Shown one piece after another: positions 8,114-17,776 of a stretch of 64,000 nt of DNA. Under the pieces are notes generated by a model. That model did not search any database. It was not told where the DNA came from and was given only the letters and a program-made list of their open reading frames with translations. How positions within the stretch are numbered: position 1 is the first letter of the stretch; each line of letters begins with the position of its first letter. This stretch comes from Ensifer sp. PDNC004 (GTDB taxonomy: Bacteria > Pseudomonadota > Alphaproteobacteria > Rhizobiales > Rhizobiaceae), in NCBI RefSeq assembly GCF_016919405.1, contig NZ_CP070352.1, forward strand, positions 1,054,001 to 1,118,000. The letters run 5' to 3'. The translations under genes were made by a program, and so were the position numbers.

Positions 8114-10180
8114 ATGCCGGACAACGCACAGCAGAAAAAACCGGATTCGCCCTGGCACGAAGGCGAACTCGCCATCCAGCGCAGCCTCGGCGTCGCCGAG
8201 CGCATGGATGCGACCGGGCGCAATTTCGTGCGCAGTTTCATGCCGGAGCAGCACCAGCAGTTCTTCCCGATGCTGCCCTTCGCCATGTTCGGGGCCGTCG
8301 ATGCGAGCGGCGATGTCTGGGCGACGATGCGTGCCGCAGCCCCCGGCTTCATGCAGGCGCCGGACGCCTGGAACCTCGACATACGGTTGCCCCGCGACCC
8401 GGACGATCCGGCCGATGCCGGCATGGACGACGCGCACTCCATCGGCATGCTCGGCATCCAGCTCGAGACCCGGCGCCGAAACCGACTGAACGGCGCGATC
8501 CAACGCGATGGCGGCGACGGCTTCACGCTCCGCGTCCGGCAGAGCTTCGGCAACTGCCCGCAATATATCCAGCTTCGCCAGTTCACCTTCGTTCGTGACC
8601 CGCACCAGCCGGCATCGGTGCGCCCGGTACATGGTAGCGTGCTCGACGCGCGCGCCCGGGCGATCATCGCCAAGGCCGACACCTTCTTCGTCGCCTCCTA
8701 CGTCGATCGCGATAGCGGCGAGCGCCAGGTCGACGTCTCGCATCGCGGCGGCAAGGCGGGTTTCGTGCAGATCGGCGAGGACGGCGTGCTGACGATCCCG
8801 GACTTCTCCGGAAACCTGTTCTTCAACACGCTCGGCAACTTCATGGTCAATCCGCGCGCCGGCCTGCTGTTCGTCGATTTTGCGACCGGCGACATGCTGC
8901 AGATGACCGGCAGCGCCGAAGTCATCCTGTCCTCCCCGGAAGTCGCGGCATTCCAAGGAGCTGAGCGGCTCTGGCGCTTCCGGCCGGAAAAGGTCATCTA
9001 CCGCGAGGACGGCCTGCCGCTTCGCTGGGCCTTCGCGGAGGGCGGCTGGTCTCCAAGCCTCACGTCCACCGGCGACTGGGACCAGGCAAAGGTCCGGCTT
9101 GAGGCCGCAACCCTTGCCGATGCGTGGCGCCCGTTCCGGATTGCCCGCGTCGAGGACGAGAGCACGACGATCCGCTCGCTCTACCTCGAACCGGATGACG
9201 GCGTCGGGCTCATGGCCCACCAGGCCGGCCAGCACCTGCCGATCCGCATCAAGGTCGAAGACGGCGAAAGACCGCTCGTCAGAAGCTATACCCTGTCCTC
9301 GGCACCGACGGATGGTCTCTACCGCATCAGCGTCAAGAAGGACGGCGTGGCTTCCCTCCATCTACATGGGCTGACGCCGGGAGACCGGATCGAGGCGCGG
9401 GCGCCTGCCGGTGCCTTTACCATCGACGGAACCGAGCGGCGTCCGGCCGTGCTGATCGGCGCCGGCGTCGGCATTACGCCGATCCTTGCCATGCTCAAGC
9501 ACATTGTCGCTGAAAGCCGCCGCAAGCGGCGCATGCGTCCGACCTGGGTCTTCCAGGCCGCCCGCTCGCTGGAAGAACGCGCCTTCGATCGGGAGATCGC
9601 CGACCTCGTCGCGGAAGGAGAGAGCAATATTCGCCTGGTGCGGGTGCTGAGCCAGCCGGCAACAGCCACCGAAGGCCAGGACTATGACATCGCCGGTCGC
9701 ATCGACCTTACCCATCTCAAGGCCACCCTGCCCTTCGACGACTACGATTTCTACCTCTGCGGCCCGGCCGCCTTCACCCAGTCGCTCTATGACGGTCTGC
9801 GGGCGCTCAACATCGCCGATGCCCGTATCCATGCGGAGGCCTTCGGGCTGTCGTCGCTGACCCGGCGGCCGGACGGCGGTTCTACCCCGACGATGGAGCC
9901 GGCGGCAAACGCCCCGGTTCACGTCGTCTTTGCCAAATCGAGCAAGGAGGCGCGCTGGCAGCCGGGCGAAGGCACGTTGCTCGATCTCGCGGAGGCACGG
10001 GGTCTCAACCCGGACTACGGCTGCCGCAACGGCAGTTGCGGCACCTGCCGGACGCCGGTGCTGGAGGGCAAGGTAACCTATCCCTCGCAACCTTCTTTCC
10101 CGGTCGCCGAAGGCGAAGCGCTCATCTGTTGCGCTGTGCCGGCCGAAAGCGAGGCGGGCAAACTGCATCTTTCGCTCTGA
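8114..10180 (+). CDS. PNPOx-like / ferredoxin reductase / 2Fe-2S ferredoxin fusion oxidoreductase
   Basis: 688-residue three-part protein. Residues 1-330 resemble the FMN-binding pyridoxamine-phosphate-oxidase split barrel (about 150-290: ARAIIAKADTFFVASY, SGNLFFNTLGNFMVNPRAGLLF). Residues 341-600 are a ferredoxin-NADP reductase module with FAD motif RSYTLSS (about 389) and nucleotide motif GAGVGITPIL (about 450). Residues 602-688 are a plant-type ferredoxin with C637, C642 and C645 in GCRNGSCGTC and a further Cys at 672-673. It probably passes electrons from NAD(P)H through flavin and 2Fe-2S to the FMN domain or a partner. ATG 8114 precedes the conserved block; the frame is open further upstream but overlaps the GST gene. 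Confidence 0.85.
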   Translation: MPDNAQQKKPDSPWHEGELAIQRSLGVAERMDATGRNFVRSFMPEQHQQFFPMLPFAMFGAVDASGDVWATMRAAAPGFMQAPDAWNLDIRLPRDPDDPADAGMDDAHSIGMLGIQLETRRRNRLNGAIQRDGGDGFTLRVRQSFGNCPQYIQLRQFTFVRDPHQPASVRPVHGSVLDARARAIIAKADTFFVASYVDRDSGERQVDVSHRGGKAGFVQIGEDGVLTIPDFSGNLFFNTLGNFMVNPRAGLLFVDFATGDMLQMTGSAEVILSSPEVAAFQGAERLWRFRPEKVIYREDGLPLRWAFAEGGWSPSLTSTGDWDQAKVRLEAATLADAWRPFRIARVEDESTTIRSLYLEPDDGVGLMAHQAGQHLPIRIKVEDGERPLVRSYTLSSAPTDGLYRISVKKDGVASLHLHGLTPGDRIEARAPAGAFTIDGTERRPAVLIGAGVGITPILAMLKHIVAESRRKRRMRPTWVFQAARSLEERAFDREIADLVAEGESNIRLVRVLSQPATATEGQDYDIAGRIDLTHLKATLPFDDYDFYLCGPAAFTQSLYDGLRALNIADARIHAEAFGLSSLTRRPDGGSTPTMEPAANAPVHVVFAKSSKEARWQPGEGTLLDLAEARGLNPDYGCRNGSCGTCRTPVLEGKVTYPSQPSFPVAEGEALICCAVPAESEAGKLHLSL

Positions 10181-10248
10181 GCCCTGGTTCGGCTATGGAT
10201 GGTGCACCACATCATCAGGCAGTCGACCTCGGCCGAGCGGGATGCGCC

Positions 10249-11469
10249 ATGAACGACCAACAGCTACGCGATATCGTGCTCTGGCTTTCAGAACAGGGCC
10301 TAAAAGGACTGGACGAGCCGGAGCTGTTTGCCGGCTTCTGCGAGCAATGTCGCGCAGCTGGTCTCGACCTTGCCCGCGCGCTCGGGCTGATCGACACGCT
10401 GCACCCCGAATTCGAGGGGCGCGCCTTCCAGTGGAACGATGAAAGCGACATTACCCCGGAAGTCATCCAGTACGGCTCGACGACCACGGGTGAGGCGCTG
10501 CTGAACTGGCAGAACTCGATCTTCTACCACATGCTGCGCGACCGGACCGCCGAGCGCCGCATCCGGCTTTCAGCCGACGAAGGCACCACCTACAACATAC
10601 TGGACAAGCTGAAGGGCGAGGGCCACACCGACTGCGTCAGCATGATCCACCACTTCACCGACCAGGGCCGTGTCGGCGAGATGGACTGTTTCTATTCCTA
10701 TTGGACGACACGGAGCGACGGCGGCTTCAGCGAGGATGACATCGCAGCGCTCAGGATCCTGTTGCCGACGCTTGCGCTGGCGGTGAAGGCCGGCTCCTGC
10801 GTTCGCATCATCAGCACGCTTGCCGACGTCTACCTCGGCGCCGATGCCGGCCAGCGCGTCGTCAAGGGCAGCATTGCGCGCGGTTCGGCCGAACGCATCG
10901 AAACGGTCATGTGGTTTTCCGACCTGCGCGGCTATACGCGCATCTCCGACACCGCCGCCCCCGACGAGATCATTCCGCTTCTCAACGATTATTCAGGAAC
11001 CGTGATCACCGCCATTCACGACCATGGCGGCAGCGTGCTGAAGCTGATCGGCGACGGTGTTCTGGCGATCTTCAATGCCGACGATCCGGGGACGGCCTGC
11101 GCCAACGCAATCGCCGCCGAACGGCAGCTGCGCCGTATGCTCGCGGAACTCGACGCCCGCCGGCAGGCCGAGAGCAAGCCGACCACAGAGGTCTATCTCG
11201 GGCTCCATATCGGCGAAGTCTTCTACGGCAATATCGGCAGCCAGACCCGCCTCGATTTCACCGTGGTCGGCCCGGCTGTCAATGAAGTGAGCCGAATTGC
11301 CTCGATGTGCCGTTCGGTCGAGCGGCACATGATCATGTCGTCTGATTTCGTCGAAGCCTGCCCGCCGGATGAACGGGGTCACGCGGTCTCGCTCGGCCGC
11401 TTTGCACTGCGCGGCATTGCGAGGGCCAAGGAGCTGTTTACCTGGGATCCGGAGCTGCCGGTGGCCTGA
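10249..11469 (+). CDS. Class III adenylate/guanylate cyclase
   Basis: 406 residues, no membrane segment. The N-terminal 215 residues are a family-specific sensory region without a recognisable domain. The catalytic domain starts near 219 with VMWFSDLRGYTRISD (first metal Asp), then KLIGDGVLAIF (second metal Asp and the base-selecting Lys) and VGPAVNEVSRI (transition-state Asn and Arg), so it looks active and adenine-selective. It resembles the cyclase at 28388-29641 in layout. Such soluble cyclases are numerous in Sinorhizobium and feed cAMP to Crp-type regulators. Confidence 0.9.
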   Translation: MNDQQLRDIVLWLSEQGLKGLDEPELFAGFCEQCRAAGLDLARALGLIDTLHPEFEGRAFQWNDESDITPEVIQYGSTTTGEALLNWQNSIFYHMLRDRTAERRIRLSADEGTTYNILDKLKGEGHTDCVSMIHHFTDQGRVGEMDCFYSYWTTRSDGGFSEDDIAALRILLPTLALAVKAGSCVRIISTLADVYLGADAGQRVVKGSIARGSAERIETVMWFSDLRGYTRISDTAAPDEIIPLLNDYSGTVITAIHDHGGSVLKLIGDGVLAIFNADDPGTACANAIAAERQLRRMLAELDARRQAESKPTTEVYLGLHIGEVFYGNIGSQTRLDFTVVGPAVNEVSRIASMCRSVERHMIMSSDFVEACPPDERGHAVSLGRFALRGIARAKELFTWDPELPVA

Positions 11470-11479
11470 GCCGCGGCGG

Positions 11480-11773
11480 CTACTGGCTCATTGCTCCTGC
11501 GGAAAGGCGCGAGAGGTGGCGATGCTGCAGCTCGATCTGGACCTCGTCCTGGAAGTCCATCACCTGACGGCGGACTTCGTCTTCCGAGCAGCCGCAGGCA
11601 AAAAGCTCGTCGGCTAGAGCGCGGCAGCGGCGGCGCCAGAATTGCAGCGCCTCGGCACCGTGCAGATCTTCAAGCTCGGCGGCAGCACTGCGAATGGCAT
11701 GCAATCTCCTGACCACGGGAAACGGAACAATGGTGTTGGTTTCCGTGGCTTCCACTGATTGATTGCCTGCCAT
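11480..11773 (-). CDS. Small hypothetical protein, DUF6074-like
   Basis: 97 residues, soluble, beginning with an acidic/Thr stretch and TNTIVPFPVVRRLHAIR, then two amphipathic helices containing WRRRCRALADEL and EVRRQVMDFQDEV. The IVPFP-xxRR opening resembles small rhizobial proteins of the DUF6074 type, as far as I can recall. No function is known. It converges on the cyclase gene, leaving a 10-base gap. Three Cys residues are present but do not form a metal-binding pattern. Confidence 0.6.
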   Translation of the reverse strand: MAGNQSVEATETNTIVPFPVVRRLHAIRSAAAELEDLHGAEALQFWRRRCRALADELFACGCSEDEVRRQVMDFQDEVQIELQHRHLSRLSAGAMSQ

Positions 11774-12110
11774 CGTCTCGTTTGCCCCCTGGACTTCGTG
11801 CGCTCACTCGAACGCACAAAGACGCCCTACGCGTTTCGGTATCGAACAATCGCTCCGCCTCCGGTGTCCCCAATCGAAGGCGAATTGTTCTGCTGATTCC
11901 ATTTCTACGAAGCCTATGGTTAACGTTTCCTTCCCACCGGTGCCGAAGTGAACCGATTGCGTCTCCCAGGTGCCAGAGACATCGGTCGCGTCACGTGGCC
12001 GACACGCTTTCGCGCTTTTCTGGGTTGGTTTCGGTCCAAAAACATGACATTGACCATCATCTTTCTATCAGCGCCCCACGGCGCCCCCCGCCCCCAGTGA
12101 GTGCACGTGC
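11774..12110. other. Intergenic stretch without a supported gene
   Basis: 337 bases between the divergent small protein and ABC exporter genes. Frames are short and have no coding character. It must hold both promoters, but I see no convincing -35/-10 pair. A GCACGTGC palindrome occurs just before the exporter start. Confidence 0.4.
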
Positions 12111-13829
12111 ATGCTGAAGCGTTTCTTCGCGTTCTACCGCCCCTATCGCGGCCTGTTCATTCTCGACTTCTCCTGCGCCGTGCTCTCGGGCCTGCTCGAA
12201 CTCGGCTTCCCGATTGCGGTGAAGCTGTTCGTCGACCAGCTGTTGCCGAGCCAGGAGTGGACGCTGATCCTGCTGTCCTCCGTGGGGCTGCTCATCGTCT
12301 ACCTGCTCAACACCGGCCTGATGGCGACCGTCACCTATTGGGGCCATATGCTCGGTATCAATATCGAGACGGACATGCGGCGCATGGCCTTCGACCATCT
12401 GCAAAAACTGTCCTTCTCGTTCTTCGACAACCAGAAGACCGGCCATCTCGTCGGAAGGCTGACCAAAGATCTCGAGGAAATCGGCGAGGTCGCGCATCAC
12501 GGACCGGAAGATCTGTTCATTGCCGTCATGACCTTCATCGGCGCGCTGATCCTGATGCTGATGGTGCATTGGCAGCTGGCGCTGATCACCGCCGCCGTCG
12601 TACCGTTGACGGCCTGGGTGACCAGCCGCTACGGCGGGCGCATGACCCGGAACTTCCGCAATCTCTACGGCCGGATCGGAGACTTCAACGCCCGGATCGA
12701 GGAAAATGTCGGCGGCATGCGCGTGGTTCAGGCCTTTGCCAACGAGGAGCACGAGCGCAGCCTGTTCGAGACCGACAACCAGAACTATCGCCGCACCAAG
12801 CTCGAAGCCTACCGCATCATGGCGGCGAGCACGTCGCTCAGCTACTTGAGCATGCGGCTGACGCAGCTGATCGTGATGATCACTGGATGCTACTTCGTGC
12901 TGACGGGCGAGCTGACCAATGGCGGCTTCGTCAGCTTCCTGCTTCTCGTCGGCGTCTTCTTCCGCCCGGTCGAGAAGATCAACTCGGTCATCGAAACCTA
13001 TCCGAAGGGCATCGCCGGCTTCAAGCGCTTCCTTGAGCTGATGGAAACCGAGCCCGATATCGAGGATCGCCCCGGAGCGTCCGACGTCGCCGATCTCAAG
13101 GGCGACATCTCCTACCGAAATGTCTCGTTCGGCTACAGCGCCGAAAAGCCGATCATCCAGAACATCGACCTGACGATCCATGCCGGCGAGACGATCGCTT
13201 TTGTCGGTCCCTCGGGCGCCGGCAAGACGACGATCTGCTCGCTGCTTCCGCGTTTCTACGAAGTAATGGAAGGCGCAATCACCGTCGACGGCACCGATAT
13301 CCGCGACATCACCTTGGCGTCGCTGCGCGGCCAGATCGGCATCGTGCAGCAGGATGTCTTCCTCTTTGCCGGCACCATCCGCGACAACATCGCCTACGGG
13401 CGGCTCGGCGCGAGCGAAGCCGACATCCTGGACGCGGCGCGCCGCGCCCGGCTCGACGGCATGATTGCCGCCCTGCCAGACGGCATGGACACGGTGATCG
13501 GCGAACGCGGCGTCAAGCTTTCCGGCGGGCAGAAGCAGCGGCTGGCAATCGCCCGCATGTTCCTGAAAAACCCCGCGATCCTCATTCTCGACGAGGCCAC
13601 CTCGGCGCTCGACACGGAAACTGAGAGAGCCATCCAGCAGTCCCTCGCCGAACTCTCCAAGGGGCGCACGACGCTGATCATCGCACACCGGCTGGCGACG
13701 ATCCGCGATGCCGACCGCATCGTCGTCGTCGACGGCAGCGGCATTCGCGAGCAGGGACCGCATGCGACGCTGCTGGCCGCCAAGGGCGCCTATAGCCGGC
13801 TCTATCACGCCCAGGCCAGCGCCGGCTGA
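12111..13829 (+). CDS. ABC exporter, fused permease and ATPase (MsbA-like)
   Basis: 572 residues, a half-transporter expected to act as a homodimer in the inner membrane. The six-helix permease domain covers about 15-310. The ATPase has Walker A GPSGAGKTT (about 366), signature LSGGQKQR (about 470), Walker B AILILDEATS (about 489) and the H-loop AHRLATI. The domain order matches lipid and multidrug exporters. The substrate cannot be read from sequence; the neighbours (a D-aminopeptidase and an rRNA modification gene) do not help. Confidence 0.9.
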   Translation: MLKRFFAFYRPYRGLFILDFSCAVLSGLLELGFPIAVKLFVDQLLPSQEWTLILLSSVGLLIVYLLNTGLMATVTYWGHMLGINIETDMRRMAFDHLQKLSFSFFDNQKTGHLVGRLTKDLEEIGEVAHHGPEDLFIAVMTFIGALILMLMVHWQLALITAAVVPLTAWVTSRYGGRMTRNFRNLYGRIGDFNARIEENVGGMRVVQAFANEEHERSLFETDNQNYRRTKLEAYRIMAASTSLSYLSMRLTQLIVMITGCYFVLTGELTNGGFVSFLLLVGVFFRPVEKINSVIETYPKGIAGFKRFLELMETEPDIEDRPGASDVADLKGDISYRNVSFGYSAEKPIIQNIDLTIHAGETIAFVGPSGAGKTTICSLLPRFYEVMEGAITVDGTDIRDITLASLRGQIGIVQQDVFLFAGTIRDNIAYGRLGASEADILDAARRARLDGMIAALPDGMDTVIGERGVKLSGGQKQRLAIARMFLKNPAILILDEATSALDTETERAIQQSLAELSKGRTTLIIAHRLATIRDADRIVVVDGSGIREQGPHATLLAAKGAYSRLYHAQASAG

Positions 13830-13926
13830 GGAGAGCGGTCGACGCGGCATTGCAAGTGCCGGGACGGGGCGGTACGAACGAAGGCAGACACCGCCCTGCC
13901 CTTCGTCGGACCGATCCTTAAGCGCC

Positions 13927-15489
13927 ATGACCACTTTTGAACTCTCCGCTCTCGAACGCGCCGTAAAAGCCCTGCCCCAACACTATCCTGGTCCCGGCGG
14001 CGTCGCCGGTGTGGTCCGGGATGGCCAGGTGATCCTCAGCCACAGTTGGGGCTATGCGGACCTCACCGCCCGCAGGCCGATGACGGCGACGACCCGCGTA
14101 CCGATCTGCTCGATCACCAAGCAGATGACCTGCGCCGTGCTTCTGGACACGGTCGGCGAACCGGCGACGCTCGACCGCGCGCTCGATGCCTATCTGCCCC
14201 TCCTTGAAGGCAGGCGCCCGACGGTCAACCATCTCTGTCACAACCAGTCGGGACTGCGCGACTACTGGGCGCTGACCGTGCTGCAGGGCGCCAGGCACGA
14301 CGGTGTCTTCCGCCGCGAGGACGCACGTCCCCTGCTCTCCTCCGCGCGCTCGACCCATTTCGAGCCGGGCACGCGCTACTCCTATTCGAACGGCAATTTC
14401 CGCATTCTCGCCGACCTCATCGAAGAGCATACCGGGCGCTCGATGGCCGAGCTTTATCAGCGCTCCGTCTTCGGCCCGGCCGACATGCGGACCGCCGCCC
14501 TCACCGCCGATACGAGCCTGCCCCCCGACGGCATTGTTGGCTACGAGGGGAACGAGACGGCCGGCTATTTCGAGGCGGTCAACAATATCTACTGGGCCGG
14601 CGATGCCGGTGTTTCGGCTTCGCTCGACGATATGCTCGCCTGGGAATGCTTCATCGACCGGACGCGTGATGACGCGAACGGCCTCTATCGCCGCCTGTCC
14701 GCACCGCAGACCTATGCCGATGGCCGCCCGGCCCATTATGGGTTCGGCCTTGCGCATGAGAAGATCGGCGAGATCGCCATGACCGGCCACGGCGGCGCGC
14801 TGCGCGGTTTCCGCAGCCGCAGGCTCTATGCGCCCACCGAGCGCCTTTCCGTCGTGGTGATGTTCAATCACGAGGCCGATGCCCATGCGGCCGCGACGGC
14901 GCTGATGAAGGTCGCCCTTGGCCACAGCGATGCCGAGCCCGCGACCGGCACCTGGGACGCCGACGGCACCGGCAGCTATCTCGACCCGGAAACGGGCCTT
15001 GCACTCGTTACCAGGCCGACCGGCAAATCCCGCGTCGCGCTGAGCTTCGCCACGGGCGCCGAGACGCTTGCCGTCGGTCCGGATGGCCGCGCGCAGTCGG
15101 CGGCCGTTACGCTTCGGGTGGAAGGCGCCTCGCTTCACATGGAGCGCCCGCGGGAGAACCTGACGGTTCACGCTGCGCGCATCTCCGGCACCGCCAAGCC
15201 GGATATCGCCGGCCGCTACCATGCAGCAGAACTCGACGCCCATCTCGACATCGTCTCTGCCAACGGCGTCTTCTATGGCGGTTTCGACGGCCCGCTTGGC
15301 AGAGGCGCCATGCACGCCATGCGGCCGCTCGCCGAAGATGTCTGGCTGCTGCGCTGCAAACGCTCGATGGACGCGCCGGCACCGGGAGACTGGACCGTAC
15401 TCGTTTCGCGTGACGCAGACGGCAAGGTGACGGGGCTGACGATCGGCTGCTGGCTCGCCCGGCGGATCGACTATAGCAAGATCGGCTGA
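13927..15489 (+). CDS. dap: D-aminopeptidase (serine beta-lactamase-like fold)
   Basis: Hydrolyses N-terminal D-residues (D-Ala, Gly) from small peptides and amides. At 520 residues it has the same length as the characterised Ochrobactrum anthropi enzyme. The catalytic set is in place: S62-x-x-K65 in CSITKQ, Y153-S-N155 in YSYSNGNF, and H288-G-G. After the penicillin-binding-protein-like domain (to about 330) come two C-terminal beta-barrel regions, as in that enzyme, one of which restricts the active site. No signal peptide is visible, so it is cytoplasmic. Esterase activity is possible, but the residue-level match favours dap. Confidence 0.87.
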   Translation: MTTFELSALERAVKALPQHYPGPGGVAGVVRDGQVILSHSWGYADLTARRPMTATTRVPICSITKQMTCAVLLDTVGEPATLDRALDAYLPLLEGRRPTVNHLCHNQSGLRDYWALTVLQGARHDGVFRREDARPLLSSARSTHFEPGTRYSYSNGNFRILADLIEEHTGRSMAELYQRSVFGPADMRTAALTADTSLPPDGIVGYEGNETAGYFEAVNNIYWAGDAGVSASLDDMLAWECFIDRTRDDANGLYRRLSAPQTYADGRPAHYGFGLAHEKIGEIAMTGHGGALRGFRSRRLYAPTERLSVVVMFNHEADAHAAATALMKVALGHSDAEPATGTWDADGTGSYLDPETGLALVTRPTGKSRVALSFATGAETLAVGPDGRAQSAAVTLRVEGASLHMERPRENLTVHAARISGTAKPDIAGRYHAAELDAHLDIVSANGVFYGGFDGPLGRGAMHAMRPLAEDVWLLRCKRSMDAPAPGDWTVLVSRDADGKVTGLTIGCWLARRIDYSKIG

Positions 15490-15567
15490 TGTCCAGATCG
15501 CGCCGCCGGCTATGCTTGGCATCGAGACCATGCACCACGAGATGACCAGGAACCGGAAGACCAGCAC

Positions 15568-16353
15568 GTGAAACAGAAGCGACCGACTGCCGCCCGAGAT
15601 ACGGGCCGCCGCCCCGCGGCCGATACGGGCAAGCGCGTGACTGTCGCCCGCGCCCTTTCCAAGCTTGGCTACTGCTCGCGCACGCAGGCCGAAAAGCTGG
15701 TGCTTGAAGGCCGCGTCAGCATCAACGGCCGCAAGGCGCCTGGTCTCTCCGCATGGGTCGATGTCGACACGGACCGTCTCGCCGTCGACGGTAAGGCCGT
15801 GCTTGCCGAAGAGAAGGTCTACCTGATGCTGAACAAGCCGCGCGGGCTGGTGACGACCAGGCATGACCCGGAGGGCCGGCCGACGGTCTTCGACTGCCTG
15901 AAGGACGTGGATTCCACCCATCTGTCGCCGGTCGGCCGCCTCGACAAGGCGAGCGAAGGTCTTCTGCTGTTCACCAACGACACGGTGCTTGCGCAGCGGC
16001 TGCTCGACCCGGAAACCCATGTTGGCAAGATCTACCACGTACAACTGACAGGGCAGATCGACGACACACAGCTTGCGCAAATGGTCACCGGCATCGATGA
16101 AGGCGGCGAGACGTTGCGGGCCGCCCGGGCCGAACACTTGCGCGCGGGAGACCGCAACATGTGGATCGAGGTGGAACTCGAAGAGGGTCGAAACCGCCAG
16201 ATCCGCCGCATGCTCGACGCGCTCGGCTTCGAGGTGCTGCGGCTGCTGCGGGTCTCGATCGGGGCGATCGCTCTCGGTGATTTGCCGAAGGGTGCGGCAC
16301 GAGCGCTCAGCGCCGACGAAATCGCCGATCTGAGGCGGCGCACCGGCCTCTAG
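15568..16353 (+). CDS. rRNA large-subunit-type pseudouridine synthase (RsuA/RluB family)
   Basis: 261 residues with a basic N-terminal tail, an S4 RNA-binding domain (about 22-68: [20 protein letters not shown]) and a catalytic domain with D126 in [27 protein letters not shown] is the family's RNA-contacting block. It isomerises a uridine in rRNA; RluB, RluE, RluF and RsuA cannot be told apart with confidence here. The start is GTG at 15568. It stands apart from its neighbours functionally. Confidence 0.9.
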   Translation: MKQKRPTAARDTGRRPAADTGKRVTVARALSKLGYCSRTQAEKLVLEGRVSINGRKAPGLSAWVDVDTDRLAVDGKAVLAEEKVYLMLNKPRGLVTTRHDPEGRPTVFDCLKDVDSTHLSPVGRLDKASEGLLLFTNDTVLAQRLLDPETHVGKIYHVQLTGQIDDTQLAQMVTGIDEGGETLRAARAEHLRAGDRNMWIEVELEEGRNRQIRRMLDALGFEVLRLLRVSIGAIALGDLPKGAARALSADEIADLRRRTGL

Positions 16354-16386
16354 GAAATCATGGGCGTGGCTTTGCGAAACGCGCGA

Positions 16387-16404
16387 TGGGTGGATTTCCA
16401 CCCA
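16387..16404 (+). terminator. Short hairpin after the pseudouridine synthase gene
   Basis: TGGGTGG-ATTT-CCACCCA, a perfect 7-base-pair stem 33 bases after the stop. There is no T-run, so factor-independent termination is uncertain. Confidence 0.3.
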
Positions 16405-16582
16405 CGCCAGCGCCGCCATGTTTCCGAATCCACCCAAAGTCCCTGTCCCCTCCCGACAAATGCGTCTGATCGCCTGGACAGGCCGTTGTCTGCATCCAGA
16501 TTGCGTCTGCAAATGGGGGCATCCAGTACCGGCGTGGGAGGAAACCTTGCCGGCTGGCCATATTTCATCCGGGAGGAAGAAG

Positions 16583-17560
16583 ATGAAAACCCTCAATGCA
16601 TTGCTCGGCGCCGTCGCCGCCCTTTCCATTTTCGCCGTTTCCGCCAACGCACAGACCTATCCCGAGCGTTCGATCACCATGGTCGTGCCCTTCTCCGCCG
16701 GTGGCCCGACGGATACGGTTGCGCGTCTGGTTGCCGAATCCATGTCGAAGGATCTCGGCCAGCAGATCATCGTCGAGAACGTCGGCGGCGCCGGCGGCAC
16801 GCTTGGCGCAGGTCGCGTCGCCCAGGCCGATCCGGACGGCTATACCGTTCTGCTCCACCACATCGGCATGGCGACCAGCGCCACGCTCTACCGCAAGCTC
16901 GCCTATGACACGCTGAACGCCTTCGAATATGTCGGCCTCGTCACCGAGGTGCCGATGACCATCGTTGCCCGCAAGGATCTCGAGCCGACCGACCTCAAGA
17001 GCCTCGTCGAATATGTGAAGGCGAACAAGGACACGGTTACCGTCGCCAACGCCGGCATCGGCGCCGCCTCGCACCTTTGCGGCATGATGTTTATGAGCGC
17101 CATCGAAACGCCGCTGACCACCGTTCCCTACAAGGGCACCGGCCCGGCGATGACCGACCTTCTCGGTGGCCAGGTCGATATCATGTGCGACCAGACGACC
17201 AACACCACCAAGCAGATCCAGGGCGGCACGATCAAGGCTTACGCCGTTACCTCGCAGGAACGCCTCAAGGTCTTCCCGGACCTGCCGACCACCTCCGAAG
17301 GTGGCCTGCCGAACCTGCAGGTTGGCATCTGGCACGGCGTCTACGCGCCGAAGGGTACGCCGGCTGAAGTGACCGAACGTCTGTCGAAGTCGCTGCAGGT
17401 CGCGCTCAAGGATCCGAACGTGGTTGCCCGATTCGGCGAACTCGGCACCGAGCCATCTTCGGACGCAGACGCCACGCCGGCCGCACTGAAGACCAAGCTC
17501 GAAGGCGAAATCGCCCGCTGGAAGCCGGTCATCGAAGCCGCCGGCCAGTACGCCGACTAA
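16583..17560 (+). CDS. tctC: Tripartite tricarboxylate transporter substrate-binding protein TctC
   Basis: Periplasmic binding protein, 325 residues, with a signal peptide cleaved around ANA-QTYPER. Family features are present: ITMVVPFSAGGPTDTVAR near the start, VENVGGAGGTLGAG, and GGQVDIMCDQTT in the second lobe. A strong ribosome site (GGGAGGAAG) precedes ATG 16583. It is followed by tctB and tctA, which complete the transporter. The ligand may be citrate or another carboxylate; this family has diverse substrates, so the name gives the type only. Confidence 0.92.
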   Translation: MKTLNALLGAVAALSIFAVSANAQTYPERSITMVVPFSAGGPTDTVARLVAESMSKDLGQQIIVENVGGAGGTLGAGRVAQADPDGYTVLLHHIGMATSATLYRKLAYDTLNAFEYVGLVTEVPMTIVARKDLEPTDLKSLVEYVKANKDTVTVANAGIGAASHLCGMMFMSAIETPLTTVPYKGTGPAMTDLLGGQVDIMCDQTTNTTKQIQGGTIKAYAVTSQERLKVFPDLPTTSEGGLPNLQVGIWHGVYAPKGTPAEVTERLSKSLQVALKDPNVVARFGELGTEPSSDADATPAALKTKLEGEIARWKPVIEAAGQYAD

Positions 17561-17574
17561 TCCATCGCTCATCG

Positions 17575-17607
17575 CGCCGCGCTCTCGATCCGTCTCGGGG
17601 CGCGGCG
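17575..17607 (+). terminator. Hairpin between tctC and tctB
   Basis: CGCCGCGC (17575-17582) pairs perfectly with GCGCGGCG (17600-17607) across a 17-base loop, just after the tctC stop. It may stabilise the tctC message or partly attenuate, which would suit the higher demand for a binding protein. There is no T-run. Confidence 0.45.
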
Positions 17608-17656
17608 GTTCTGACATGGGCATCCGGCGGTGTCCGGGTGGGCGCCGTCAACACTG

Positions 17657-17672
17657 GTTGACAGCTGTCAAC
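17657..17672. promoter_or_regulatory. parS: parS-like centromere palindrome, class I, copy 1
   Basis: GTTGACAGCTGTCAAC, a perfect 16-base palindrome fitting the repABC parS pattern GTT-N4-GC-N4-AAC. It lies inside the tct operon, between tctC and tctB, about 9.3 kb from the repA start. RepB is the expected ligand. Confidence 0.75.
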
Positions 17673-17776
17673 GCGACGTTGCCCAATGTGCGAACCCGGC
17701 GCGAGCCGGCAATGCCAATGCGGGGGGCCGTCGACGCCTCGGCCCGGCTACCCCCGCGAAAACAAATGGGGACACG

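Noticed and set aside
12057..13934. A 625-codon open frame on the minus strand
   Set aside because: It is antisense to the ABC exporter, whose motifs are all present.
13918..16647. A 909-codon open frame on the minus strand
   Set aside because: It runs antisense to the D-aminopeptidase and the pseudouridine synthase, both with complete catalytic motifs; its own sequence has no recognisable domain.
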